A stretch of 64,000 nucleotides of DNA from a bacterium (lineage in GTDB: Bacteria > Desulfobacterota > Binatia > DP-6). Below, in pieces: positions 1 through 11,562 of the stretch. How positions within the stretch are numbered: the stretch's first letter is position 1; each line of letters starts with the position of its first letter. The DNA is taken from assembly GCA_026129405.1 (NCBI GenBank), contig JAHCID010000003.1, forward strand, positions 448,501 through 512,500, read 5' to 3'. The position numbers and the translations under genes were made by a program. Under the pieces are notes generated by a model. That model did no database searches, had not been told where the DNA came from, and saw only the letters and a program-made list of their open reading frames with translations.

Positions 1-234
1 AAGGCGGCGCCGCCCGTGCGCGAGGCGGAGCGCTGCTGCCAGATCGCGTCGGACGCCGGCGACCCCACGCTGCCGGGCGCCGGGCACGCGCTGCCGCCGC
101 CGCTCCTCTCGGGCGCGGTGACGCTCCCCGTCGGCGTACCCGCCCTGGCCCTGGCGCTCGTGCCGCTCGCCCGCACCGGCGATCGCGCGACCGGGCCGCC
201 GCGCTACCTGCGTCTCCTCACGCTGCTGCGTTGA
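1..234 (+). CDS. 3' end of an unidentified gene (partial)
   Basis: The frame is open from the first base of the window to a TGA at 232-234, so this looks like the tail of a gene that begins outside. The visible 77 residues are rich in Ala, Pro and Leu and end in a basic, Leu-rich stretch (YLRLLTLLR). I do not recognise the family. Its position just upstream of a metal-efflux operon says little about function. In such GC-rich DNA a chance open frame of this length is possible, so confidence is low. Confidence 0.35.
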   Translation, partial: KAAPPVREAERCCQIASDAGDPTLPGAGHALPPPLLSGAVTLPVGVPALALALVPLARTGDRATGPPRYLRLLTLLR

Positions 235-348
235 GCGGGCGTCCTCGCCCGTTCACCCGGCGCTCCGCTGCGTGCGGGGCGTCAACCCGCCGGCACGGGT
301 GTGCCCGCGGGCAGACGCCGGACCACGTCCGGCCGAGGAGACCCCGCC

Positions 349-1683
349 ATGCATCCCGCTCTTCCCGCCGTGGCGCTCGCGCTCGCGAGCGTCGCCACGG
401 CCTGCTCGCTCGCGCCGCGTGCCGCGACCACGGAGCGCCAGCGCGCCGAGGCCGCCGGCGGCGCGTGGATCGTACCGCGTGCCGACCGGCACCTTCCCGC
501 GCTTCCGCTCGCGCCCGGCTGGCGCGACGTGGTCGGACGGGCGCTGGTCGCCAACGGCGAGCTCGAGGCCGCCTACCGGGAGTGGCAGGCGGCGCTGGCC
601 CGCATCGACGCGGCCGCCGCCTACCCGAACACGAACGTCTCGGTGGGCTTCGAGTACCTCGTGTCCGGGCAGGGCCTCTCGGCCTGGGATCGCACCACGC
701 TCGAGTTCGGGTTCGACCCGATGCAGAACCTCGCCTTCCCGACCAAGGTGCTCGCCGCCGGCGAGATCGCGCTGGCGGAGGCGCGCGCGGCCGGAGAGCG
801 CTTCGCAGCGGCGCGGTTCGCGCTGAAGCGGCGGGTGCTCACCACCTGGTGGCAGCATGCCCTCGCCGGCGAGCGTGTGCGCCTGGCGTACGACGCGCAG
901 GCGCTCGCGCGACTCGCCGTCGCGACGGCGCGCGCCGCGACCGGCGCCGGAGCCCAGGCGGCCGACGCGGTCACCGCCGACGCCGCGCTGCTCGAGGCGG
1001 GCGCCGAGATCGGGCGGCTCGAGGCCGAGCGCACGGCGTTGCGTGCGACCCTGAACGCGCTCGTCCTCCGTGCCGCCGACACGCCGCTCGACCCCCCGGC
1101 GACGCTGCCCGCGCCGCGCCCGCTTCCCGTGCCGGACGGGCGCGGCATCGCGGGCAACCCGGGCCTGCGCGCACTCGCCCACGACCTCGCCGGACGCGAG
1201 CACGCGCTCGACCTCGCCTGGCAGCAGATCATCCCCGACGTGAACCCGTTCGTCGGGCTCACCGGCAGCATGGAGCGGGCGGCGGGGGTGGTGCTGTCGA
1301 TTCCCGTGCGCATCCCGCTGATCCGTGCCGGCATCGCCGAGGCGCGGGCGATGCTGTCGCGGGCGGAGGCCCTGCGCGACCAGGCGGGACACGACCGCGA
1401 CGCGGACCTCGTCGCGACGCTGGCGGCACTGCACGACGCCGATCGGCGAGCGACGCTGTGGTCGGAGCGGATCGTCCCCGCGCTCGCCCAGGCGGCGGCG
1501 ACACGGCGGGCCGCCTACGCCGCCGAGGCGGGCGGGCTCGGGGATCTGCTCGACGCGGAACGCGCCGTCGTCGATGCGCGGCTCCTCGCCGCCGAGCTGC
1601 ACGTGGCGCGCGAAACGCGTCTCGCCGAGCTGGAGGAGCTCGTCGGCGCCGACGCCGAGACGCTCGCGGGAGGTGCGTCGTGA
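349..1683 (+). CDS. TolC/CusC-type outer-membrane efflux factor, probable lipoprotein
   Basis: Predicted outer-membrane exit duct of a tripartite heavy-metal exporter whose adaptor and pump are the next two genes. The 444-residue product starts with a hydrophobic signal that ends at Cys19 (VATAC), a lipobox-like site, as in CusC-type factors anchored to the outer membrane. The rest is long Ala/Glu/Arg-rich helix typical of the outer-membrane efflux protein fold, with a conserved-looking segment near LAWQQIIPDVNPF. The ATG at 349 is chosen because GAGGAG lies 8 bases upstream and the signal peptide follows at once. Its TGA overlaps the GTG of the next gene by 4 bases. The substrate cannot be read from this subunit alone. 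Confidence 0.85.
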   Translation: MHPALPAVALALASVATACSLAPRAATTERQRAEAAGGAWIVPRADRHLPALPLAPGWRDVVGRALVANGELEAAYREWQAALARIDAAAAYPNTNVSVGFEYLVSGQGLSAWDRTTLEFGFDPMQNLAFPTKVLAAGEIALAEARAAGERFAAARFALKRRVLTTWWQHALAGERVRLAYDAQALARLAVATARAATGAGAQAADAVTADAALLEAGAEIGRLEAERTALRATLNALVLRAADTPLDPPATLPAPRPLPVPDGRGIAGNPGLRALAHDLAGREHALDLAWQQIIPDVNPFVGLTGSMERAAGVVLSIPVRIPLIRAGIAEARAMLSRAEALRDQAGHDRDADLVATLAALHDADRRATLWSERIVPALAQAAATRRAAYAAEAGGLGDLLDAERAVVDARLLAAELHVARETRLAELEELVGADAETLAGGAS

Positions 1684-2930
1684 AGGCCCGCGTCGCCGTC
1701 GCCGTCGCCCTCGCGGCCGGCCTGGCCGGAGGCTACTTCCTGCGCGGCACGCCGGCACCGGCGTCGCCCGACCTCGCCGCCGCGCCGGAGCAGCTGTGGA
1801 CCTGCGGCATGCATCCGCAGGTGCTGCGCCACGAGCCGGGCAGCTGCCCCATCTGCGGCATGGCCCTGACCCCTCTCCGGCACGAGGCCGCGACCCCGGG
1901 GACGCGCGAGGCGGTCACCATCGATCCGGTGGTGGTGCAGAACATGGGCGTCCGGGTGGCGCCGGTGCGGCGCGGCGCGCTCGCGGCCTCGGTCCGCGCG
2001 GCCGGCGTGCTCGCCGAGGCGCAGCCGGCGCAGCACGACGTCACGCCGCGGGTCGGCGGCGTCGTGACGCGGCTGTGGGCCGACACCGACGGCATGCACG
2101 TGCAGCAGGGCGCACCGCTCTTCGCGCTCCAGAGCCCCGAGCTCGACGCCGCCGTCGGCGAGCTGATCGCAGCGCGACGCGCTGCCGAGGAATCCCCGAC
2201 CGCCGCGTCGTCCACCGCCGCCGCCGTGCGGACGGCGGTGGAGCGCAAGCTCGCCCGCTGGGGCGTGGCGCCGGACGACGTCGCGCGTCTGGCCCGCCTC
2301 GACGCACCGCCGCCGGCGGTCACGTTCCGCAGCCCGATCGACGGCCACGTCGTGATGAAGGAGGTCGTCGAGGGCGACGGCGTCGAGGCGGGGAGGACCG
2401 TGCTGCGGATCGTCGACCACCGGGCGCTGTGGCTCGAGGCGCGGGTGTTCGAGCGCCAGCTCGGGGCCGTGCGCCTCGGCCAGCCGGCGACGGCGACCCT
2501 CGACGCCGACCCCGGCCGGCCGATCACCGGCACGGTGTCGTTCGTCCATCCACATCTCGATGCGGCAACGCGGACCGGCATGGTGCGGGTCGCGGTGCCG
2601 AACCCCGACCTCGCGCTGCGCCCCGGCATGTTCGCCACGGTGGAGCTGCACGGCGAGGTCGCTGCCGACGCCGTGCTCGTGCCGCGCGAGGCGGTGATCG
2701 ACACCGGGACGCGCCAGCTCGCCTTCGTCGCCCGGCCGGGCGGCCGCTTCGAGGCGCGCACGCTACGGCTCGGCGAGGCCGGCGTCGGACCGGACGGGCC
2801 GGCGTTCGCGGTCCTCGACGGGCTCGCGCCGGGCGACGACGTCGTCGTCAGCGGCCAGTTCCTGCTCGACGCGGAGAGCCGTCTGCGCGAGGGCATCGCC
2901 CGCTTCCAGGCGACGGAGGCGGGGCGGTGA
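1680..2930 (+). CDS. cusB: CusB-type periplasmic adaptor of a heavy-metal RND efflux pump
   Basis: Membrane-fusion (adaptor) subunit that links the inner-membrane pump to the outer-membrane factor. The 416-residue protein begins with an N-terminal membrane anchor or signal (residues 5-25). A heavy-metal-binding module follows: W40-T-C42-G-M44-H45, then C56-P-I-C59-G-M61. This Cys/Met/His pattern is typical of the metal-binding domain found in copper/silver adaptors. Lipoyl/beta-barrel sections follow (SPIDGHVVMKEVVEGDGVEAG and later LRPGMFATVEL). The GTG start at 1680 overlaps the upstream stop (GTGA), and its own stop overlaps the pump gene the same way, so all three are probably translated from one message. 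Copper or silver is the likely cargo by family; this is inference. Confidence 0.9.
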   Translation: MKARVAVAVALAAGLAGGYFLRGTPAPASPDLAAAPEQLWTCGMHPQVLRHEPGSCPICGMALTPLRHEAATPGTREAVTIDPVVVQNMGVRVAPVRRGALAASVRAAGVLAEAQPAQHDVTPRVGGVVTRLWADTDGMHVQQGAPLFALQSPELDAAVGELIAARRAAEESPTAASSTAAAVRTAVERKLARWGVAPDDVARLARLDAPPPAVTFRSPIDGHVVMKEVVEGDGVEAGRTVLRIVDHRALWLEARVFERQLGAVRLGQPATATLDADPGRPITGTVSFVHPHLDAATRTGMVRVAVPNPDLALRPGMFATVELHGEVAADAVLVPREAVIDTGTRQLAFVARPGGRFEARTLRLGEAGVGPDGPAFAVLDGLAPGDDVVVSGQFLLDAESRLREGIARFQATEAGR

Positions 2931-5900
2931 TCGCCCGCGTCATCGCGGCCTCGGTCCGCAATCGCCTGCTGGTCGTGCTCCTCACCCTGCTCCTCGTCGG
3001 GCTCGGCCTGCACGCCACGCGCACGATCCGGCTGGACGCCATCCCGGACCTCTCCGACGTCCAGGTGATCGTGGTCACCGACGTACCCGGTCAGAACCCC
3101 CAGGTGGTGGACGATCAGGTCACCTATCCGCTCGCCAACCTGATGCTCGCCGTCCCGGGCAGCACGGCGGTGCGCGGCTTCAGCATGTTCGAGCTCTCCT
3201 TCGTCTACGTGCTCTTCGAAGACGGGACGGACCTCTACTGGGCACGCAGCCGGGTGCTCGAAGCGCTCAGCGCGGCGCGCGAGCGCCTGCCTCCCGAGGT
3301 GCAGCCCCGCCTCGGGCCCGACGCGACGGGCGTCGGCTGGGTGTACCAGTACGTGCTGTACCCCGGCTGGTACTGCGCGTCGGCTCCGCGCGGCGTGTGG
3401 CGCGACGATGCCGCCGATCGCTGGTGGGCGCGCCCCGACGACGCGCCGCCCGACCGCCGGCCGGCGCTGCGACGGGTGCGCGGCTTCGCCGATCCGGGGA
3501 CGTGCCCGCTCGACGGCTCCCCGCTCCGGGCCTCCGATCAGGACCTGAGCTCGCTGCGCGCGCTCCAGGACTGGTACGTGCGCCAGCCGCTCAACGCCGT
3601 GCCGGGCGTGGCCGAGGTGGCGTCGATCGGCGGTTTCGTCCGCGAGTATCAGGTGGTGCTCCGTCCCGAGCGGCTGCTCGCCCTCGATCTGCCCATCGGC
3701 GACGTCGTGCGCGCGGTCGAGCGCTCCAACCGCGACGTCGGCGGCGCCGTCGTCGAGATGGCGGAGCACGAGTACATGGTGCGCAGCCGCGGCTACCTCG
3801 GCGGCGTCGACGATCTCGCGCAGGTGCCCGTGCGCGTCGGTGCCGACGGTACGCCCGTGCTCCTCGGCGACGTGGCGACCATCCAGGTGGGCGGCGCGGC
3901 GCGGCGCGGCGTCGGCGAGCTCGACGGACGGGGCGAGGCGGTGGGGGGCGTCGTCGTCGCCCGCTTCGGCGAGAACGCCTACCAGGTGATCCAGGCGGCG
4001 AAGGCGAAGCTCGCCGAGCTCGAGGCGGGGCTTCCGCCCGGCGTCTACGTGCTGCCGACGTACGATCGCTCGGCGCTGATCGAGCGCGCCGTCGGCACGC
4101 TACGGCGCGCGGTGATCGAGGAGCTGATCGTGACCGCGCTCGTCTGCCTCGTCTTCCTGGCGCACGTGCGCAGCGCGCTGGTGGCGATCGTGGTGCTGCC
4201 GATCGGGCTCCTGGTGTCGCTGCTGGTGATGCAGCTGCTCGGCATCAACGCCAACGTCATGAGCCTCGGCGGCCTCGCGCTCGCGGTCGGCGTGATGGTC
4301 GATTCCGCCGTCGTCATGATCGAGAACGCGCACAAGCACCTCGAGCGCGAGCGGGCACGGGTGGGGGCGGGCGGCACGCCGCGCGGCCAGGCGGCGGTCG
4401 TGCTCGCGGCGGCCGTCGAGGTCGGACCGAGCCTCTTCTTCTCCCTGCTCGTCATCACGGTGTCGTTCCTGCCGATCTTCGTCCTCGGCGAGCAGTCGGG
4501 ACGGCTGTTCGGCCCGCTCGCCTACACGAAGACGTTCGCCATCGCCGCCGGCGCCGTCCTCGGCATCACCGTGGTGCCGGCGCTGATGGTGTGGCTGGTG
4601 CGCGGGCGCATCCCGTCGGAGGCGGCGAACCCGCTGAACCGCGCCGGGACGCGGCTCTACGAGCCCGCCTTCCACCTGACCATGCGCCATCCCGTCGCCA
4701 CCCTGGCCGTGGTCGCCGTGCTGGGCGCGTCGGCCCTGTGGCCGCTGTCGCAGCTGGGTGAGGAGTTCATGCCGCCGCTCGACGAGGGCGACCTCCTCTA
4801 CATGCCGACCACCGACCCGGGCATCGGCGTCACCGCGAGCACGGCGCTGCTCCAGCAGACCGATCGGCTCATCAAGACGTTCCCCGAGGTCGTGCGCGTG
4901 CACGGCAAGATCGGTCGCGCCGAGACCGCCACCGACCCGGCGCCGCTCTCGATGATCGAGACGGTCGTGCAGCTCGAGCCCGACCCGGCGCGCTGGCGCA
5001 CGCGGACGGTCGCCCGCTTCCATGACGGCTGGCCCGACTGGCTCGCCGCGCCGCTGCGCTGGATCTGGTCGAGCCGGCGCACCATCACGCGCGAGGAGCT
5101 GACCTACGGATGGACCGAGCCGGACGGCACGCGGCATCCGGGGCTCCACCAGAGCGTCAGCTTCCCCGGGGTCGCCAACGCCTGGCCGTATCCGATCGAG
5201 AACCGCCTGCAGATGCTGACCACCGGCATCAAGACGCCCGTCGGCGTGAAGGTCCTCGGGCCCGACCTCGACGTCCTCTCCGCCCTCGCCGAGCGCACGG
5301 CCAACGTGCTCCGCACCGTGCCCGGAACGGTCAGCGCGTACCCGGAGCGCACGACCGGCGGCTACTACCTCGACGTCGACGTCGACCGCGGGGCGGCGGC
5401 GCGCTACGGCCTCACCACCGGCGACGTGCAGGACGTCGTCCAGACCGCCGTCGGCGGCATGGCGGTGACGACCGCCGTCGAGGGGCTCGCCCGATACCCG
5501 GTGACGGTGCGCTACGCGCGCGAGCTGCGCGACGATCTGCCGGCCCTGCGGGCCGTCCTCGTGCCCACGGCGACCGGTACGCAGGTGCCGCTCGGGCAGC
5601 TCGCCACCCTGCGCGTGACGCCCGGCCCGCCGATGATCCGCAGCGAGGACGCGCGCCGGAGCAGCTGGGTCTACGTCGACATCACGGGACGCGACCTCGG
5701 CGGCTACGTGCGCGAGGCACGCGCCCGCGTCGACGCCGAGGCGCCGCTGCCGCCGGGGTACACGCGACTCTGGTCCGGCCGTTTCGAGCAGCTCGAGCGC
5801 GCGAACGCCCGCCTCCGCGTGGTCGTGCCGATCACGCTCGTCCTCATCGTGCTGCTGCTCTACGCCGCGAACGGCAGCTGGCTGCGGGTCGGCATCGTGC

Positions 5901-6334
5901 TCCTCGCCGTGCCCTTCAGCCTGATCGGCGCGTTCTGGTTCCTGTGGATCCTCGACTACGACCTCAGCCTCGCGGTCTGGGTCGGCATCATCGCGCTGCT
6001 CGGCATCGACGCCGAGACCGGGCAGGTGATGCTCCTCTACCTCGACACCACGCTCGAGCGCTGGCGCGACGCGGGCCGGCTGCGGACGGCCGACGACCTG
6101 TACGCGGCCATCCACGAGGGCGCGGTGCAGCGCCTGCGGCCGAAGACGATGACCGTGGCGACGGACCTGATCGGGCTGCTGCCGCTGCTGTGGGTCACGG
6201 GCACCGGCGCCGACGTCACCCGGCGTCTGGTCGCGCCGCTGGTCGGCGGCATCACGGTGAGCTTCGTGATGGAGCTGCTCGTCTACCCGGTCGTCTTCTA
6301 CCTCGCGCAGCGCCGGCGGCTGCGCCTCGGGTGA
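2927..6334 (+). CDS. cusA: CusA-type heavy-metal RND efflux permease
   Basis: Proton-driven inner-membrane pump of the CusA (HME-RND) family, 1135 residues. It shows the N-terminal membrane helix, the IPDLSDVQVIV and PGQNPQVVDDQVTYPL signatures, and transmembrane blocks around residues 395-470, 500-560 and 960-1130. The signature LLGIDAETGQVMLLYLD in the second half is typical of metal rather than drug pumps. It is about 90 residues longer than E. coli CusA. Part of the excess is an insert at about residues 145-200 carrying Cys150 (GWYC) and Cys193 (GTCPLDGSPL), in the periplasmic porter region. The start is GTG at 2927, overlapping the adaptor stop. It meets the minus-strand SulP gene tail to tail. 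Confidence 0.93.
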   Translation: MIARVIAASVRNRLLVVLLTLLLVGLGLHATRTIRLDAIPDLSDVQVIVVTDVPGQNPQVVDDQVTYPLANLMLAVPGSTAVRGFSMFELSFVYVLFEDGTDLYWARSRVLEALSAARERLPPEVQPRLGPDATGVGWVYQYVLYPGWYCASAPRGVWRDDAADRWWARPDDAPPDRRPALRRVRGFADPGTCPLDGSPLRASDQDLSSLRALQDWYVRQPLNAVPGVAEVASIGGFVREYQVVLRPERLLALDLPIGDVVRAVERSNRDVGGAVVEMAEHEYMVRSRGYLGGVDDLAQVPVRVGADGTPVLLGDVATIQVGGAARRGVGELDGRGEAVGGVVVARFGENAYQVIQAAKAKLAELEAGLPPGVYVLPTYDRSALIERAVGTLRRAVIEELIVTALVCLVFLAHVRSALVAIVVLPIGLLVSLLVMQLLGINANVMSLGGLALAVGVMVDSAVVMIENAHKHLERERARVGAGGTPRGQAAVVLAAAVEVGPSLFFSLLVITVSFLPIFVLGEQSGRLFGPLAYTKTFAIAAGAVLGITVVPALMVWLVRGRIPSEAANPLNRAGTRLYEPAFHLTMRHPVATLAVVAVLGASALWPLSQLGEEFMPPLDEGDLLYMPTTDPGIGVTASTALLQQTDRLIKTFPEVVRVHGKIGRAETATDPAPLSMIETVVQLEPDPARWRTRTVARFHDGWPDWLAAPLRWIWSSRRTITREELTYGWTEPDGTRHPGLHQSVSFPGVANAWPYPIENRLQMLTTGIKTPVGVKVLGPDLDVLSALAERTANVLRTVPGTVSAYPERTTGGYYLDVDVDRGAAARYGLTTGDVQDVVQTAVGGMAVTTAVEGLARYPVTVRYARELRDDLPALRAVLVPTATGTQVPLGQLATLRVTPGPPMIRSEDARRSSWVYVDITGRDLGGYVREARARVDAEAPLPPGYTRLWSGRFEQLERANARLRVVVPITLVLIVLLLYAANGSWLRVGIVLLAVPFSLIGAFWFLWILDYDLSLAVWVGIIALLGIDAETGQVMLLYLDTTLERWRDAGRLRTADDLYAAIHEGAVQRLRPKTMTVATDLIGLLPLLWVTGTGADVTRRLVAPLVGGITVSFVMELLVYPVVFYLAQRRRLRLG

Positions 6335-6351
6335 GGCTCGGGCCGAGCTCA
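6332..6351. terminator. Imperfect palindrome over two facing stop codons
   Basis: TGAG-G-CTCGG pairs with CCGAG-CTCA. The palindrome covers the stop codons of the metal pump (plus strand) and the SulP transporter (minus strand). The centre is a single base, so only a shorter stem could form. There is no T-tract. It belongs to the set of stop-codon hairpins described in the findings. Confidence 0.25.
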
Positions 6352-8133
6352 GGACGCGCGCGGCGACGGCGCCGGTTGCTGCGGCTTCGCGGCGACCCAG
6401 TCGGGGTTCAGCGCCACCAGGTCGCGCGCCATGCCGAGCGCCTGCGGGAGGTCGCGCGCGAACACGACGCGCTCGTGCGCGGCCTCCCACTGCGCGCGCG
6501 CGAAGACCCGGCGCGGCTCGGGCAGGGGTCCCGCCACGATGACCAGACGCCGCTCGCGCGTGAGGCGCGCGAGCGCGCTCTCGAGCGCGACGAGCCCGGT
6601 CGCGTCGATCACCGGCACGCGGCCGAGCCCCAGCACGACCACCTGGGCGCTGGCGCCGATGGCGTCGAGCGCCGCGACGGCCTTCTGCGCCGCGCCGAAG
6701 AAGAGCGGGCCGGCGATCTCGTAGACCGCGATGCTCGGCGGCAGCGCGCGGTCCTCGGCTTCCGGGCTCTCGTCGACGAGGATGCGGGCGCGGGTGAGGA
6801 CCGCCATGCGGTTCATGAAGAGGAACGCCGCCAGGACCACGCCGACGCCCACCGCCATGACCATGTCGAACGCCACGGTCAGGGCGAAGCAGGTGACCAG
6901 GACGAAGACGTCGCTGCGCGGCGCCACACGCAGCATGTGCGCGACGTGCTGCCGGTCCGACATGTTCCAGGCGACGAGCAGCAGCAGCGCCGCCAGCGAG
7001 CCCATCGGCAGGTGCGCGACGAGCGGCGCCAGGACGAGGATCGCCCCGAGCACGACCGCGGCGTGGACGAGGGCCGCGACCGGCGAGCGTGCGCCGCTGC
7101 GGACGTTGGTCGCGGTGCGGGCGAGGGCGCCGGTCGCGGCGATGCCGCCGAAGAACGGTGCGATCACGTTGGCGAGCCCCTGGCCGACGAGCTCGGCGTC
7201 GGGGTCGTGACGCTTGCCGGTCATGCCGTCGGCAACCACCGCGGAGAGGAGCGACTCGATCGCCCCGAGCATGGCGATCGCCATCGCCGCCGGCAGCAGG
7301 GACGCCACCAGGTCGAAGCTCAGGTCGCCGCCCCAGGGCAGATGCGGCAGCGGCGGCAGCGGCGGGATGCCCACGAACGGATGGCCGTCGATCGTGCCGT
7401 GGAAGCGCGAGCCGATCGTCGCCACCGGCACGCCGAGGGCCCAGACGCAGGCGCCGACCAGCGCGAGCGCCACGAGCGGCCCCGGCACCCGCGGCACCAG
7501 GCGCGGCGCGACCAGGAGGAGCCCGAGCGTCGCCAGGGTGACGCCGAGCTCCACGGCCGACCACGTCCCGCGCGCCTGCCACAGCGCCGCGACCTTCTCC
7601 GGGAAGCGCTCCGGCAGGCGGTCGACGCGGAGCCCGAAGGCGTCCTTCAGCTGGAGCGTCGCGATCACCGTCGCGATGCCCGCGGTGAATCCGGTCGTCA
7701 CCGGATAGGGGATGAACTCGACGAAGCGGCCGAGCCGCGCCACGCCCATGGCGACGAGGATGAGTCCGGCCAGCAGGCCCGCGACGAGGAGTCCGGCGAG
7801 CCCGTGCGCGCCCACGATCGGCGCCAGCACGACCACGAATGCCGCCGTCGGCCCGGTCACCTGGAACTTCGAGCCGCCGGTCAGCGCCGCGACCGCGCCC
7901 GCGACCACGGCCGTGTAGAGGCCGTGCTGGGGGGGGACGCCCGAGGCGATGGCGAGCGCCATCGAGAGCGGGATCGCGACGATGCCGACGACGCTTCCCG
8001 CGAGGAGATCGGCCCGCAGGTCCTGCGCGCCGTAGCCGGCGGCGAGCGCCCGGCGCAGCCCGACGGCGAAGGGGCGCGTGGTCGGGCGCGGCGGCTGGTC
8101 GCCGTCGAGCGACGCGCGCAGCCGACTAGGCAT
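6349..8133 (-). CDS. SulP-family anion transporter with C-terminal STAS domain
   Basis: Inner-membrane permease of the SulP family (sulfate, bicarbonate or other anions), 594 residues. The first 430 or so residues hold a dozen hydrophobic segments, including the family signature region GVPPQHGLYTAVVAGAVAAL and the VTGPTAAFVVVLAPIV block. A soluble STAS domain follows (about residues 450-570: IAVYEIAGPLFFGAAQKAV, then VVLGLGRVPVIDATGLVAL), the expected regulatory module. The ATG at 8133 is used; an upstream in-frame GTG at 8169 would add 12 residues, and neither has a clear ribosome binding site. The substrate is not determinable from sequence, although a possible sulfotransferase fragment lies next door. 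Confidence 0.92.
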   Translation of the reverse strand: MPSRLRASLDGDQPPRPTTRPFAVGLRRALAAGYGAQDLRADLLAGSVVGIVAIPLSMALAIASGVPPQHGLYTAVVAGAVAALTGGSKFQVTGPTAAFVVVLAPIVGAHGLAGLLVAGLLAGLILVAMGVARLGRFVEFIPYPVTTGFTAGIATVIATLQLKDAFGLRVDRLPERFPEKVAALWQARGTWSAVELGVTLATLGLLLVAPRLVPRVPGPLVALALVGACVWALGVPVATIGSRFHGTIDGHPFVGIPPLPPLPHLPWGGDLSFDLVASLLPAAMAIAMLGAIESLLSAVVADGMTGKRHDPDAELVGQGLANVIAPFFGGIAATGALARTATNVRSGARSPVAALVHAAVVLGAILVLAPLVAHLPMGSLAALLLLVAWNMSDRQHVAHMLRVAPRSDVFVLVTCFALTVAFDMVMAVGVGVVLAAFLFMNRMAVLTRARILVDESPEAEDRALPPSIAVYEIAGPLFFGAAQKAVAALDAIGASAQVVVLGLGRVPVIDATGLVALESALARLTRERRLVIVAGPLPEPRRVFARAQWEAAHERVVFARDLPQALGMARDLVALNPDWVAAKPQQPAPSPRAS

Positions 8134-8303
8134 CGCACGTCGATCGCGCCGCGGTATCCATGCCGTCACAGTGGCACACGGCCCCGGCCAGATGAAACCC
8201 GGGCGTCGGCGGCACGGTGCACCGCCGCTCGACGCGCACCCGGCGATGTATGCGCATCCATGCCCGGCGCCGGACGTGCGAGACGAGCGCCAGCCCGCAG
8301 GCG

Positions 8304-8408
8304 TCGGTGGGACGCTGGCGTCGCGAGCTGCCGGCGGAGCTGGCGGCGTTCCTCACCGCCGAGCTGCGCGACGAGCTCGCGCGCTTCGACTACGACGCGG
8401 ACGCCTGA
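8304..8408 (+). pseudogene. Possible 3' remnant of a sulfotransferase-like gene
   Basis: A short plus-strand open frame ends SVGRWRRELPAELAAF, then about 18 residues to a stop (TGA 8406-8408). By memory of the family this resembles the extreme C-terminus of bacterial sulfotransferases, where a GRWRR-L-P/S motif is followed by an acidic amphipathic helix and a final G-Y-like end. The sequence upstream in this frame is Arg/Thr-rich and unlike the family, and the 220-bp gap has no other coding signal. I read it as a leftover tail. It overlaps the end of the minus-strand aldolase gene by 19 bases. No database check was possible. Confidence 0.3.
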
Positions 8409-9343
8409 CCGGCGCTCGCGGCGTCCTCGGCCTTGCCCGCGCTGCCGAGGAGCATGATGCGCTCCATGGTCGCGGCGCGGATGGCACGCTCCATCTCGCC
8501 CATGAGCTCGTAGAGGTTGAAGAGGTCGGGCCGCTCGCTCAGGACCTGGCGCAGCCGGCCGAGGGCGGCGAGGCGGAGGTCGGAGTCGGTGTTCACCTTG
8601 GCGACGCCGAGCGCCACGGCCTCGGCGATGAGATCGGGCGGAATGCCCTGGGCGTGGGGCAGCGTCGCACCGTAGCGCTCGGCGAGGGCGACGCCCTCGG
8701 CCGGCAGCGTCGAGGCGCCGTGCAGCACGAGCGGCTGGGGGACGCGGGCGGCGATCTCGCGCAAGCGCTCGAAGTCGAGGTACGGCGTGCCCTTGAACTT
8801 GTAGGCGCCGTGCGACGTACCGATGGCCACGGCGAGCGCGTCGACCTGGGTCTCGGTCGCGAAGCGCACGGCCTGATCGGGGTCGGTCAGCATGGAGCGG
8901 CCGCTCTGCTCGCCGAGATCCTCGATGCCGGCCAGCGTCCCGAGCTCCGCCTCGACGTGGACGCCGCGCGTGCGTGCGTAGCTCACGATGTCGCGGGTCT
9001 CGCGCTCGTTCTCCTCGAACGTCTCGCGCGACGCGTCGATCATCACCGACGGGTAGCCCGCGTCGATCGCGGCGCGCGCCAGCTCGACGCTCCTGCCGTG
9101 GTCGAGGTGCAGCGCGATCGGCGCCTGCGTGCCGCTCGCCAGCTTCGAGACGATGGCGACCATGGTCTCGAGCCCGGCGTGCTTCACGGCGCCCTCGGAC
9201 GTCTGCACCAGGACCGGCGCCGAGAGCGCGTCGGCGGCGGCGATCACCCCGCGCGTCGATTCGAGATCGTAGACGTTGAAGCCGCCGAGCGCCCAGCCTT
9301 CGCGGCGGGCGCGGATCAGATACTCTCGCGGATTCACCAGCAT
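8390..9343 (-). CDS. fba: Class II fructose-bisphosphate (ketose-bisphosphate) aldolase
   Basis: Zinc-dependent class II aldolase, 317 residues, cytoplasmic; probably interconverts fructose-1,6-bisphosphate with dihydroxyacetone phosphate and glyceraldehyde-3-phosphate. Evidence: the HLDHG metal/catalytic motif (residues 79-83), the EAELGTLAG loop (from residue 131), GTSHGAYKF, LHGAST and KVNTDSDLRLA, in family order. The family also contains tagatose- and other ketose-bisphosphate aldolases, so the exact sugar is not certain. The ATG at 9343 is preferred over upstream frame extensions because GGGAGGGG lies just upstream. The glycogen debranching gene precedes it on the same strand with a 50-base gap, which fits a glycogen/glycolysis pairing. 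Confidence 0.9.
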   Translation of the reverse strand: MLVNPREYLIRARREGWALGGFNVYDLESTRGVIAAADALSAPVLVQTSEGAVKHAGLETMVAIVSKLASGTQAPIALHLDHGRSVELARAAIDAGYPSVMIDASRETFEENERETRDIVSYARTRGVHVEAELGTLAGIEDLGEQSGRSMLTDPDQAVRFATETQVDALAVAIGTSHGAYKFKGTPYLDFERLREIAARVPQPLVLHGASTLPAEGVALAERYGATLPHAQGIPPDLIAEAVALGVAKVNTDSDLRLAALGRLRQVLSERPDLFNLYELMGEMERAIRAATMERIMLLGSAGKAEDAASAGQASAS

Positions 9344-9393
9344 GTCCCCTCCCTGGCACGGCGCCGGCCCCGGCGCGAGGGGGGGCACGCCGC

Positions 9394-11517
<2,124 letters not shown>

Positions 11518-11562
11518 GACGCCTCCCCCGCACCGCCGCAGCGCGGGCGACGCGTGGCGCGG

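Noticed and set aside
4100-7582. A minus-strand open frame of more than 1100 codons opposite the metal pump and the SulP gene
   Set aside because: It is an antisense shadow caused by GC-rich codon bias. The translation is Arg/Gly/Asp/His-rich low-complexity sequence, while the other frames encode recognisable transporters.
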